Below the pieces are notes generated by a model. It was given only the letters and a program-made list of their open reading frames with translations, had not been told where the DNA came from and did not search any database. From positions 148,081,551 to 148,145,550 of the forward strand of contig NC_081555.1 of NCBI RefSeq assembly GCF_963082655.1: 64,000 nucleotides of DNA, written 5' to 3'. The position numbers and the translations under genes were made by a program. Below are positions 1-10,259 of this stretch, piece by piece (the stretch's first letter is position 1; every line of letters begins with the position of its first letter). Source of the stretch: Stomoxys calcitrans (taxonomy: Eukaryota > Arthropoda > Insecta > Diptera > Muscidae).

Positions 1-148
1 TTGACCTACACTAATAAAAAGTATTTGTGCAAAATTTCAAGCGCCTAGCTTTACTCCTTCGAAAGCTAGTGAGCTTTCGATAGGCAGACGGACGGACATG
101 GCTAGTTCGACTTAAAATGTCATGACAATCAAGAGTATATATACTTTA
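1..148 (+). mobile_element. Mini-me/DINE-1-like element, 3' part (interrupted)
   Basis: Tail region of a mini-me-like element entering from the left edge. It carries the usual order: spacer, a perfect hairpin (59-80, 9-base arms, 4-base loop), a short GACG/GACA run (RGAC, the GTCY microsatellite on the other strand), the conserved core, then TATATATA at about 136-143. It stops in the middle of the sequence ACTTTATGGGGTC that is intact in other copies; the missing remainder resumes at 2167. The interruption is a second-family element. Confidence 0.8.
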
Positions 149-2166
149 CTAGCCGAACCGGGCCCGCTCCGCTGCGCTTTCTTTAACTCTCTAATATCTC
201 TTTAGGGTGGGGACACTTCGTCCTGAATGCGGATATCGAATTCGTGCCATTGTAGCCTATGACGCTGAACGTGTTCGAATCCTGGCGAGAACATCGGACA
301 AAGCGGTGTTTATGGCCTCTTAATGTTGGCGACATTTGGGAGGTACAATGCCATACATGGTCATTTAAAAAATATTCCGCAACAGGGTGTGGCACTGCTG
401 GACGCCATTCGGACTCGGCTATAAAAAGAGGTCCCTTATCATTGAGTTTAAACTTGAATCGGAAAGCACTCATTGATGTGTGAGAATTTGCCCTTTATCG
501 GTTTCTGGTGGTAATGTTCTTCCTTAGGGTGATGTTATCATTAGGGGAGGGGTGGCACCTCAGACATTTCGACACAAATATGGATATTGAAATCGTTCTT
601 AATTCCCAACGGAAATGAAGTTCAGTTTAGGGGGTGCTTTAGGACGTACCCCAAAACACTTGCTCCAAAATTGCATATCAAATAGGTTTTCTACTCTCAA
701 ATACCTTTCATTTGAGTCACATATTGTCATAATGCGTCAAATAACCCATTTGACGTATCTTTAGGAGGGAAAGCGCCACCTTGACTTGAACGCAAATTTT
801 AATGTCATATTCGTAATTCGTTTTCTACTCTCAAATACCTTTCATTTGAGTCCCATATTGTCATAATGGGTCAAATAAACCATTTGACGTATCTTAGGAG
901 GGAAAGCGCCACCTAGACTTTAATGCAAATGTTAATATCATATTCGTAATCTACTCCCTAATATCTTTCATTTGAGTCTCATATAGCCATGGTTGGCTAA
1001 AATGGCCATTTGGGGGTTGATATCTTGAAGGGGAAGGGCCCGCCTCCACCCGATATTTAAAAATGATACAGCCTATGTTTCATAATCTATCGGTACACAA
1101 TCTATGAAAATTTTAAGAAAATCAGTTCAGCCAAGTATTATTTAGTCATAATGGGTCCAAAGGCGTTTTTGAGGGTTGGCGTGACCCGCTATACTTCGAT
1201 CTGATTTTGTATGCCAGATTCGAAATCTACTCCCGAATACCTTTCATTGAAATGAACGTCCAATATGTCTTTTTGGGGTTGGGGCGGCCCGATGGGTACC
1301 TAGACTCAAAGTTTAATACCATATTCGTATTATACTCTCCAATACCTTTCATTTGATATCTATATTGTCCCGATCGGTCCACTTTTGATTTTGGGTTGTG
1401 TTTTTGGCATAAGGGCGAGGGTCCGTCCCCCTTCCGTTACCGAAAAATTATATAGCCTATGTTTCCTACCAGACCAACCTACACAATAAGCGAAAATTTC
1501 GAGAAAATCGGTTCGGCCGTACAGTCTATACGGAACAAACAAACCGAGTCCCATAAATCCGTGATTGGCTAATGTGCCCATTTTGGGCGTTTTGTGGGGG
1601 TGGGGTGACCCCCTATACTTCGACATGAATTTGTATGCCAGATTCGTTATCTACCTCCGCATACTTTTCATTTGATACCCATATTGTCCTTATCGGTCCT
1701 CTTTTGATTTTGGTTGGTGTTGTTGGGGTAACGGTGGAGTATCCACCCCTTTCCGTTATCAATAAATTATAAAGCCTATTTCTACTTCCTGACCATATTC
1801 GTAATCTACTCCCGAATATCTTTCATTTGAGTCCCATATTGTCATGATTTTCAAATAAACCTATTTTAAGGGGTTTTGGGGCTGGGGCGGTACTTGGAAC
1901 CAACTTGTATTATGTAATTCGTACCCTACTCTTGAAAACCTTTCATTTGAATCCCATATTGTCCCGATCGATCCACTTTTATTTTTGGGTAGGACTTTTG
2001 GGTAAGGGGGAGGTTGCGCCCCCCTCCCGATAACAAAAAATTATATAGCCTATTCCTTCCAGACCAACCTACACAAACTGTGAAAATTTTCCAGGTAATC
2101 GGTTCAGCCGTTTTTGAGTCTATACTGAACAAACAAACAAACACAAATTGAATTTCATATATTAGA
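149..2166 (+). mobile_element. Second tandem-repeat (Helitron-like) family, copy 1
   Basis: About 2 kb of degenerate tandem units, roughly 130 bp each, recognised by the recurring phrases CTACTCCCGAATACC and TTTCATTTGAGTCCCATATT. The left end reads CTAGCC then GC-rich sequence; the right end has the phrase GGTTCAGCCGTTTTTGAGTC followed by AACAAACAAACAAACAC. It sits exactly between A148 and T2167 of a mini-me tail, with no target duplication, which fits A|T insertion as described for Helitrons. No protein is encoded. A SINE (about 246-515) lies inside it. Helitron assignment is inference: no CTRR end was identified. Confidence 0.65.
246..515 (+). mobile_element. tRNA-derived SINE, internally deleted copy
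   Basis: Same family as the SINEs at 7623, 30553, 36655 and 51176. The box B-like GTTCGAATCCTGGCGAG is present, but the box A segment is missing: the text jumps from GCCATTGTAG to CCTATGACGC. The body (CATTCGGACTCGGCTATAAAA, then the ATTGAG..AAACTTGAATCGG stretch) is recognisable but diverged. It is older or more damaged than the other copies. The small reading frames here are not genes. Confidence 0.75.
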
Positions 2167-2482
2167 TGGGGTCTTCGACGAATATTTCGAGGAGTTACAA
2201 ACAGAATTACGAAATTATTGGGTTGCCCAAAAAGTAATTGCGGATTTTTTAAAAGAAAGTAAATGCATTTTTAATAAAACTTAGAATGAACTTTAATCAA
2301 ATATACTTTTTTTACACTTTTTTTTAAAAGCAAGCTAAAAGTAACAGCTGATAACTGACAGAAGAAAGAATGCAATTACAGAGTCACAAGCTGTGAAAAA
2401 ATTTGTCAACGCCGACTATATGAAAAATCCGCAATTACTTTTTGAATAGTATACCCCCCATCCTATGGTGGAGGGTATAAAA
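2167..2482 (+). mobile_element. Mini-me tail resumed, split by a MITE
   Basis: 2167-2217 continues the tail interrupted at 148 (TGGGGTCTTCGACG, then ACAAACAGAATTACGAAATTA). A MITE occupies 2218-2446. The tail finishes at 2449-2482 with its 3' hairpin, TATACCCCCC..ATGGTGGAGGGTATA. The flanking TA repeat (2216-2217 and 2447-2448) is the target duplication. Confidence 0.8.
2218..2446 (+). mobile_element. Mariner-type MITE, copy 1 (right TIR damaged)
   Basis: About 229 bp. The left inverted repeat TTGGGTTGCCCAAAAAGTAA is intact; the right end keeps AATCCGCAATTACTTTTTG but has lost the final GGCAACCC-type bases. It is flanked by TA. The inside is non-coding and nearly identical to the copies at 24361, 25403 and 42825. 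TA target duplications and the terminal sequence indicate a non-autonomous Tc1/mariner element. Confidence 0.85.
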
Positions 2483-3599
2483 AATTATTAAAAAAATCTA
2501 CCCATATAAGACCTATAAACAAATCGGCGCCCTTAACCACCTAAATCAACAAGAATTTTTTAAGCATCTCCATTTTTGGGCATTTTTCACTCATATTTCG
2601 TTAATGAACCAAATTGTCGATGATGTGTTGTTGTCTCTCCCCTTTCTCTTTCTTCACTTCGATGGGCCTTCGTGGTAGGGCGTTGTTTCTCCCATTTGTT
2701 TGTTTGCTTAGGCATATTTACATATACTACATACAAATACATATTTTATAATGTTGTTTATTTAGTTTTACTCATTTTTACATTATTAATTAAATATCCA
2801 CTTTTGTTATTATTGTACAAAAACAACCATAAATCGAAAAGTTTTTAAACCCACAAAAACTCAACTTAAAAAAATTAAACCAAACCAAAATCTGCTACGA
2901 TCACCATATTGAGATGTTCGAACATCAATCACTTCCCTATAAAATGAGTTAAAAAAAAACCATTCGATTGAAAGAAAAGAAAAAGAAACATTTTCCGTAT
3001 GAGGGCCAACGTGTAAAAATAGTAAAGAGGCGCTCACTCATGGCCCGTTATTCCACGCCCCCTCTCTCTCTCTTTGAATACAAAGTCAATCACAAAGAAA
3101 CACACAGACAAACTCCTTCCGATTGTGAGAGAATGAGTAGGAGATTTTTACCGAAATGACGTATGACTGTGTGAGCGGCTTCGAAACGTGAGTATGATCA
3201 ATTTTATAACTAATACACATACATACACATGCCATGTGTTGTTGTTTTAATAATTCTCTTGCAGGAATATACTCGTATATTTATTAATCTAAGAACAAAA
3301 AAAAAAAACAGAAATAATAAACACACATACACATATGTATACATACATATAAGTTTAATTTTGTTGTAAATGCAAAACAAACCAAAAACAAAAAAAGAAA
3401 TAGTCAAAAGGTAAAGGAGTAAAACTAAATTATTATAAATTTCATTTTGTTTGGTTGATAAAAAAAAGCAAACTCTTTATTACTAATAGACTTCGAAAGG
3501 TTGAGATTAGTTTTGTTTTAGAGAAGAAAGAGACAGTTTCAACTTTTGCAGAAAAGAATTAATACCTTAAGTATCCTTTCACTAACGTTTCTCTTACAG
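2483..3599 (+). other. Upstream region of the RSRC2-like gene; possible 5' non-coding exon
   Basis: Low-complexity AT-rich DNA without recognised repeats. A good splice donor, GTGAGT, lies at 3188-3193, and an acceptor TTCTCTTACAG ends at 3599. An exon ending at 3187 would fit a 5' untranslated exon. The ATG at 3156 just before this donor is open to the donor but would enter the next exon in the wrong frame, so it is probably not the start. Transcription start is not identifiable. Confidence 0.4.
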
Positions 3600-4956
3600 G
3601 ATAAATACAAGTCATCAGCAGACAGGCGTGCCGACAAATACAGCAGAGATCATTCAAGAGACCGCAGAGACAACAACAACAGAGAGACGAGTAAACACTC
3701 TCGCGAGAGTCGTGGCGGCTATCGTGAGCATAGAGATGACAAGAGTTATGATAACGGCAACAATTGGCATGACAAGAAAGTAAGTGGGCAATTTTATAAT
3801 TCAGCAATCAATTTGTTGGTGTTAATTCATTTTGTTTTTGTTACAGTATGATGATGGCAAACGCCACAGCAAAGATCATAAGCGTGACAACGACTACCAC
3901 AGAAGCGAGAAACGTTCTCGTTATGATGATAAGAAACTTCAAGCATCTGGCTACAGCAAGGACCGTTCCTCAAATCTCTCAAAATCTCGCTATAATGATA
4001 GAAAACCCTGCGACGAACGCAAAGAAGAGCGCCGTGAAGATAAGCGAGCCAACGATGACAGGCGTAATCACAGTGGCAGCAGTTCAGCACACCGCAGAAG
4101 CGGCAATGATTACAATAATGAAAGAAAAGATTATCGTTCATCTGATGACCGTAGCACACCACGTTCCTCTGCTATGGAGAGACCCAATTCCTATTATCGT
4201 TCTAACAGCAAATACTCTCTAGATCGTCGCGGACTAGATGAGGAAAGAAAATCTCAACCACAACACTCGCGCTCCGAAGAGTCACCTGATAAATGCCAAG
4301 AGCGTAATAGCAGCTCACAACGTGAGCACCCCGCAGAAGCAATAAACACCACAACCACCACCATCATCACCCGTCCAGAAGAGCCTAATAATAAGTCCTC
4401 GTCGCCTGCCGAAGTTGTTGCCAAGAAAGTTTTACCTACAGCACGTAATTTTGAAGCCCTCTTATCTCTGCCCCTAAGCGAAACAGCACCCAAACAACCA
4501 AATGTTGTAACAGTTCCACCCATCACCGAGGCTGGTGAGGCTGAAGCTTTAACGGTACAGTTACCTAGCTACTATAATCCCAAAGTCATAAATCCCAATA
4601 AATACGCTCAGCAAATACAAAAGCGCAAACTTATATGGGGTGCCAAAAAGGCTGAGGATTCTGCTTCCAAATGGGGACATGCACAATTTTCACAAGACTC
4701 CGATGGCAAAGTTGCCTCGAAATTTATGCGTCTAATGGGCATTAAAAATGTTCCTCCACCTACGGAATCTGCGAATCCGGCCGAAACAGCAGGTCCCAGT
4801 GGTGATCAAAAGAAAAGCGATGCCGCCGCAAATCCCGACTTTAAATCCCGCGAAGCCATGTTCTCCACTATGGAACAGCAATATGAAGTTGCCCGTCAAG
4901 TCACCCATACAATGCGTGGTGTTGGTTTAGGTTTTAGTACGCAAAGACCATATTAA
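3600..4956 (+). CDS. RSRC2: RSRC2-like arginine/serine-rich protein (3' exons)
   Basis: Two exons join in phase 0: 3600-3779 and 3847-4956 (stop TAA at 4954), split by a 67-base intron (GTAAGT..TTACAG). The visible protein is 429 residues, close to the roughly 430 of human RSRC2. Residues 1 to about 150 are rich in R, S, D, H and K (RDHSRDRRD, SRDDRR-like runs) with low complexity, as in splicing-associated nuclear proteins. From about 310 comes the conserved C-terminal block: KRKLIWGAKK, then KFMRLMGIK, then MEQQYEVARQ and TMRGVGLGF. This block is the basis for the RSRC2 call; RSRC2 function is poorly defined and probably linked to mRNA processing. The first coding exon with its ATG was not found: no in-frame ATG occurs in exon 3600-3779. 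Poly(A) signals follow the stop. Identification of the family is fairly sure; the N-terminus is not. Confidence 0.8.
3780..3846 (+). other. Short intron of the RSRC2-like gene
   Basis: A 67-base intron, typical of flies: donor GTAAGT at 3780, pyrimidine-rich end and TTACAG acceptor. Removing it keeps the frame of both flanking RS-rich exons, whereas reading through would insert hydrophobic residues into an RS-rich protein. Confidence 0.85.
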
Positions 4957-5400
4957 AGAGCTCAGTACAGAATAAAACCGAGTTCATAATAAGTTTAATT
5001 GATTGATTGATGAATGGATGAATAATACATACATATGAGAATACTAATATGTATTTATTTTAAACAGAGAACTTTTATTTAAGTACACACTACTAACAAA
5101 TGACAAAAACAGAGAAATTGTATTTTTAGTTTTACATTGTAAAATTGATAAAATGTAAAGAAATCATACACACACACACACACAAAAACACAAAATAAAT
5201 CAACCAAATTTAGTGAATTTAAAAATAATTAAAATAGAATTTTTATAAATGTTATTTTTTTATAGTGTCAAAATAGATTACTATCTAAGGAACTTATTTA
5301 AAGAAATTTGAACACCGCAACGGATTCATTCAAAGAATTTGGTCAAGGATCGCTGCCCCTCACATACAAATATGTGGCTATAACAATGGCTAGAGCACTG
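4957..5400 (+). other. 3' untranslated/intergenic region after the RSRC2-like gene
   Basis: AT-rich. AATAAA-type signals occur shortly after the stop (about 4970) and again at about 5194 next to a short CA run (about 5168-5184). Either could end the transcript. No coding content or repeat family is seen. Confidence 0.5.
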
Positions 5401-5627
5401 TAACTTTACTGCTGGCATTGATCCAATGGCAAATCATTCTCGAACCTTCTCAGAGGTGGCGGTGGTATCTCAGTCACTGAATCTAAGAAAATATCTAAAA
5501 TGTTCAACTGAGCATCCCGATAGTGATAGAGTGAGCGAAAGGGAGAGAGATAGAGTATGCCAACACTACAGGGAGGGAGAGAGAGGTAGAGTATACCTCT
5601 ACTACAACACCAACAACAACCCTTTTT

Positions 5628-6092
5628 GTCGATTTGTCATAACAGATCTGTAGTTCACTCATGGTCGATTTCATCTCGCTCTTTTACCACTCTGCGGAAC
5701 CTAGAGACCTCGTTTACCTTTTGCCGCTACGCAAAAAAAGGCCCATAAGACCCTCTTGTACCATCGGTACGATATTGTATCAATGAGACTCGATACAATC
5801 CGGGTTTATCGATCCATTGAGAATATATTTTGCACCCAGGCAAATGAGACACCATTTTTGTCGATTCGCCATAACGAACCTAAAGGTCGCTCTTGGCCGA
5901 TTTCATCTCGCTCTTGTACCACTCTTCGGAGCCTAGGAAACTCGTTTAACCTTTTGTCGCTACGCAAAAAAAGGCTCGTGAGGCCCTCTTGTACCATCGG
6001 CACGATATTGTATCAATGAGACATCGATACCATCCGGGTTTATGGATCCATTGAGCATATTTGTGCACCCAGGCAAATGTGTCACTGATTAA
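5628..6092. repeat. Tandem duplication, two units of about 232 bp
   Basis: The block starting GTCGATTTGTCATAAC at 5628 is repeated from GTCGATTCGCCATAACG at 5860. Shared phrases include GATTTCATCTCGCTCTT, CGCTACGCAAAAAAAGG, CACGATATTGTATCAATGAG and TTTGCACCCAGGCAAATG. The two units differ by scattered substitutions. The match continues to about 6092. It has no similarity to the other repeat families here. Preceding sequence (5400-5627) contains GAGA-rich patches and nothing recognisable. Confidence 0.8.
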
Positions 6093-6103
6093 AATCGCCC
6101 ATG

Positions 6104-7150
6104 TTTCTCTGTTGCTGTTGTTGTAGCAGTTTATTGTGTTCTATCTTACGTCTGCTTGATTCTGTTGAGTGTCAAGACCCAGGAACTCTGCAACTAAGAT
6201 GGGGTGCGTCCACAGGAATCTGGGTCTGAGTCGAGTGGGTGTGTCTGGGCAGTTAAACAGGTGGTTACAATCGGGACATACAACTTGCACGTCGGCATCA
6301 ATCCTAGCTCTGTAGGAGTCGAGTCGGCTGCATCTGCCGGAACGTAATTGAGCAAGAACTACTCTGGTTTGCCGGAGGAGGTCAATTTCTTCAGGTGCAA
6401 TGTGAGGCGGTCGTTCTCCAAGGACTACATTCACCCGATAGCTATTTACCGTGTCTGCATGAATGTTGTCTAGACTCGCTTGATATGCCGCTTGACCTGG
6501 AGGTTCTCTCTTGTAGCGCTGAACCTCACGCTCTAGATTATGTAGACCTACCTTAAGGCTTCTGGGCGGTGAATATCTATCCACAAGATGATGATTTGGA
6601 TGGTCTCTGCGATAACAGCCCAAAAGGTATTGCTTAGACAGCATGTAGTTATGTCTTCGCACTGGTAGGATCTTTCTCTCCTGATGGCACCTCCATCAGA
6701 ACTACGGAGTCAGCCCATCGCAGTTCTGAGGGCGGCATTCTGACAGAACTGAATATTATTCCACTGCGTGTCACAGAGTTGACGAAACCACACTGGTGCT
6801 GCCTAACTTACCACATACCGGCCAATTGCTTTGTACGTGGTCAACAAGGTTTCTTTGTCTGCACCCCAAGTGCTACCAGCAAGTGACTTGAGGGCCTTGT
6901 TTCTACTTTTGACTTTATCGCAAATTGCTGTGGCATGTGGAGAGAATGTGTAAGAGCAGTCAAATGTGATGCCAAGTATTTTGGGACACTTGATGGTCGG
7001 AATCATTTCTCCATCGACCATCACTGTCAGCTCAATAACCACCGCGTATTTGTAGTGAACAATGTGGCTGCACAGTTGGTGGCAGATATCTTCAGATTTC
7101 TTGCAGCGAAATATGAGGCAAGTTCGTTGAGGTAGACGTTCAACCTATTC
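6104..7150 (-). mobile_element. Jockey-like LINE, 5'-truncated and broken (copy 1)
   Basis: Minus-strand remnant of the C-terminal part of a non-LTR retrotransposon. From about 7140 down to 6810 it encodes the end of the reverse transcriptase region (YLNELASYFAARNLKIS, then PKILGITFDCSYTFSPHA). After frame breaks near 6670-6800, it continues at 6662-6144 with the element's tail domain, including ERPPHIAPEEIDLLRQ, LAQLRSGRCSRL and a CPDC..H..C zinc-type motif. It ends in a CAACAACAG-type tail at about 6104-6135. Compared with the copy at 17.5 kb it lacks part of the zinc region. It cannot encode an active protein. Confidence 0.85.
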
Positions 7151-7622
7151 GCAGATGTCTCTGTTGTATCAATGTATTGTGTTTCATCCATTTATCTGCT
7201 GGTTTCTGTAAATAATCAGTTAAAGGAACATTGCGACTAATTTGGCATGCTTCCATAGCAAGGGCGTCACCAGCTAATTTGTGTGTTGGGGTGGGGGAAG
7301 CATAAAAGAGAGCAAATTTTGACAAATTCAAACATTTCTGGGTGTGCTTAGCCCACCCCCAGAGGCCTTTCTCATGATCATGATCATGATCCATAGGGAT
7401 CTAGTACCAGATCGAGTACGATTGGCTGTTAAGTAAAACAGATGGTACGTGTCTTGAGGTTCCAGCAAGGCGGATTTAAAAAGGTTATCTTATACGCAAA
7501 CAGCTGTTAACAGCCAGCTAGGTTTGACGGTATTGGCGTCAGATTTTTGTTTGCATTCTCTTTTTACCTTCTTTTCGATATATACTCTGCTCATATACGC
7601 ACACGTATACACACACGCAAGA
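7151..7622. other. Unassigned intergenic sequence
   Basis: No gene recognised. The only notable item is a short CATGAT repeat at 7372-7391. A CA/TA-rich patch at 7590-7620 served as the insertion site of the SINE that follows. Confidence 0.5.
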
Positions 7623-7936
7623 GGTCACCGTAGCGCAGAGGTTAACATGTCCGCCTATGACGCTAAACGCCTGGGTTCGATCCTGGCGAGACCATCAGAA
7701 AAAATTTTCAACGGTGGTTTTCCCCTCCTAATGCTGGCAACATTTGTGAGTTACTATGCCACGTAAAACTTCTCTCCAAAGAGGTGTCGCTTTGCAGCAC
7801 GCCGTTCGGACTCGGCTATAAAAACGGAGGCCCCTTATCATTGAGCTTAAACTTGAATCGGACTGCACTCATTGATATGTGAGAAGTTTGCCCCTATTCC
7901 TTAGTGGAATGTTCATGGGCAAAATTTGCAATTTGC
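7623..7936 (+). mobile_element. tRNA-derived SINE, near full length
   Basis: The head is tRNA-like: box A-like TAGCGCAGAGG at about 7631 and box B-like GGTTCGATCC at about 7674, both RNA polymerase III internal promoter elements. The roughly 240-base body includes ATTTTCAACGGTGGTTTTCC, CGTTCGGACTCGGCTATAAA and the end TTCATGGGCAAAATTTGCAA. Imperfect copies of ATACACACACGCA lie on both sides and may be the target duplication. It is non-coding. Confidence 0.85.
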
Positions 7937-8065
7937 ATACACACGCACACAAATTTCTTTGTGTGTGTGTTGGCAAAACGTTGATCAGCTTGATGGCAAC
8001 ATAGCGGATTGCACTATATGATTTGTGGTACACATGAGACCACCTTTAATTGTTTCACCACGAGG

Positions 8066-8180
8066 TCTCAGGCTAAAATCGGGATTCACATCCAACACTC
8101 TGGTATCAATCCTTGACTCGCTTTGTAGGAATTAAGACGGCTGCATTTGTCACAACACAATTTAGCCAGAATTATGTACT
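8066..8180 (-). mobile_element. Fossil fragment of the Jockey-like LINE
   Basis: A heavily diverged match to part of the LINE tail domain seen at 6.25-6.37 and 17.64-17.75 kb. Shared words are AATCGGGA, GGTATCAATCCTTG versus GGCATCAATCCTAG, TGTAGGAATTRAG and GGCTGCATYTG. It is far more decayed than the other copies and contains no open frame. Confidence 0.6.
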
Positions 8181-8607
8181 TATAAAGTACACTTTATCTT
8201 TAAATATTAAGTATTTGACGCATACACTAGCCCCTCGATTCTAATTGCATTTTAATATGGCCATATTACTTTCTATCTTCTCTTTCCCTTTTCAAAATCA
8301 TTAACTAAAAAAATCCCCAATTCCGCGAACTTCAATCTGAAATAACACCAACAGTGTGGCATCTCTGCAAATGTGCTCTTTGCGCTCAGCTGTTAGCGTA
8401 AATGACATATTCCAAAATGCTGTCATCTTGACAACAACAACAACAACAAACAACAAACCAAAATAATAAATACAAGACGAATATTTTGCCATCATCATCA
8501 GAAAAAAAAAAGAAAATTGCTGTAATATTGTTCTTAAATTACAAAATTCATTGAATTAATTGTCGGGAAATCAATGTGAAAGTGCCTAAAATTGTCATTG
8601 TGCAAAT
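8181..8607 (+). promoter_or_regulatory. Probable promoter and 5' leader of the Gmap-like gene
   Basis: Unique AT-rich sequence with a CAA run (about 8432-8450). The start codon context, GTGCAAATATG, resembles the fly consensus with A at -3. No TATA box or initiator can be assigned with confidence. Confidence 0.35.
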
Positions 8608-8820
8608 ATGTCGTGGTTAAATAACAGTTTAAACACCATTAAGGGTCAATTAACTACATTGGCCAATGAGATTTTGGAAGAGACCGCTGGTCCGGGCGAT
8701 GCAGAATACCGAGGTGGTCCAGCGCCAAGTCTTGACCAGAAAACGGCCATTGAAATGTTGGCCGATACCCAACGGGAAAAGGAAGAATTGGATAAATTGT
8801 GCACCGACAAAGAAGTGGAG
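8608..8820 (+). CDS. Gmap: GMAP-210/Gmap-like golgin, first coding exon
   Basis: This exon encodes 71 residues starting MSWLNNSLNTIKGQL and ends at a consensus donor (GTGGAG|GTAAGT), phase 0. The N-terminus is a short amphipathic stretch rich in S, T, N and G with W3, L4, L8, I11 and L15 on one face. This resembles the ALPS membrane-curvature sensor at the start of GMAP-210 (TRIP11), a golgin that tethers curved vesicles at the cis-Golgi. It is followed by EMLADTQREKEELDKLCTDK, the start of a coiled coil matching the KLCTD segment of that family. The start is the only ATG with a good context. The call rests on this short stretch plus exon 2. Another golgin is possible. Confidence 0.65.
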
Positions 8821-10259
8821 GTAAGTGCTATTTGTGGCGGAGAGGAAACTGTGTATGGAGGAAAAGTGCGTATGTGTGTTGCGCCCCCAAGTTGCAAAAT
8901 ATGTGTAGATAGAAAATTCGATTTTTCATTTTTCCCGAGGAACATTGAAGAGCGAGTTGTGTAAAGTAAATGTTAATTCTCGAAAAAAAAATTGTGTTTG
9001 TTGTTCCCATTCCAGCAAAAAGAAAGGTGTGCAAAGAAGTGTATCTTGGGTAAGATTTGTTTGTGGTTTGGCGCAGAAGTTTGTGGTTTTATCTTGGTTT
9101 GGTTTGAAAGTGATGTACTTTTTCAAATAAATGGATACCAACATATAAGAACACATCTGCTATATAACGCCTTAAGAAAATATTGATAGTTTCATTAAAA
9201 TTTGGAGAAATCCATCTATGGCCTTTGGCAAATGAATATGGAAGTCTGAGATAAAGAGAAGGAGAAGTTTTCAACATATTGTGATTTTTAAAATTTGCCT
9301 CATAGTTCTTCAAAATCAACCCCTTCAAATCTAATTTGATATCAAATAAGAGTTCATGGTCATATGGAACTGGAAGTGACACAGACGTGATAAGATGTTT
9401 TCTTTATAAAATCCTTGATGCCTTGAATGGAAAAAATTAAATTTATTGATGGCAAAATGTCTCTTTATGATTTTAACACATCTGTAATCCCTTAAAAAGA
9501 AACTATTTTAAGGAAGGCTAACGCCAGATCGATGCGTGACTTGCTTATCACCATCGCAAGCTAATCAAGAAACTACTAATCTTGCAAAGTCGTAATGTGT
9601 GAACATTTTTCTTTTGAGCGAAATAATACAGCATACTACATACCAAACTCGGCATAATAGCACGATATCTACATATGTTGTGATTGTAACATTGTGAGAT
9701 GTAACAGCAAATTTTGAAGTTGAGTTAGAACTTTGAAATGCCTAATAAGGAAACGTTTTAGCATTAAGAAGGTAGACAGGTGAAAGAAATACGGGCTAAG
9801 CGCAACGACCTTTCCATTAAGAAGGAGACTTCAGGCAAATCAATCAGTACTTTCCGCTCATAGTCTAAGCTCAATGATAGAGAACAGCTTTTCCATTCTC
9901 AATGTCATCGATAATAGAAAAGGGATCATCCCAATCCAACGGCATTCGGTTTTATGCGGCGGATTGGCTCGTCAGAGTTGTCATCGATCAGTGGCTTTCA
10001 TCTCAGTATGCAAATTTAAAATTTTGCCCATGGACGTTCCATAAGGAACAGGCCCATGAGGGCTGCCGCCTCAGTGTACAACACACTGCTACAACAACAA
10101 CAACCATGGAATCAAGCTCTCCTCAGTGTGCCGGGACCGCCTCCATTATTGGTCGGTGTCAATCACAGATGCGTAGGGTGGGTCCAATCCGGACGTACTC
10201 TGACCGATATTTGAAAGTATTATCATACTTACTACATTGCAATGGATCATAAGCCGAGA

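Noticed and set aside
183..483. Overlapping small frames at the left edge
   Set aside because: They lie over the SINE and second-family element and share no codon-level conservation.
3156..3187. ATG at 3156 as the start of the RSRC2-like protein
   Set aside because: Splicing 3187 to 3600 leaves two extra bases, putting the RS-rich exon out of frame.
7623..7700. A functional tRNA gene
   Set aside because: Box A and B are present but the cloverleaf does not pair well and the unit is a dispersed 310-bp SINE with the same head at several loci.
8608..8964. A 118-residue protein reading through the splice donor at 8821
   Set aside because: Consensus GTAAGT follows a coherent coiled-coil frame; downstream residues look like translated intron, and exon 2 continues the heptads.
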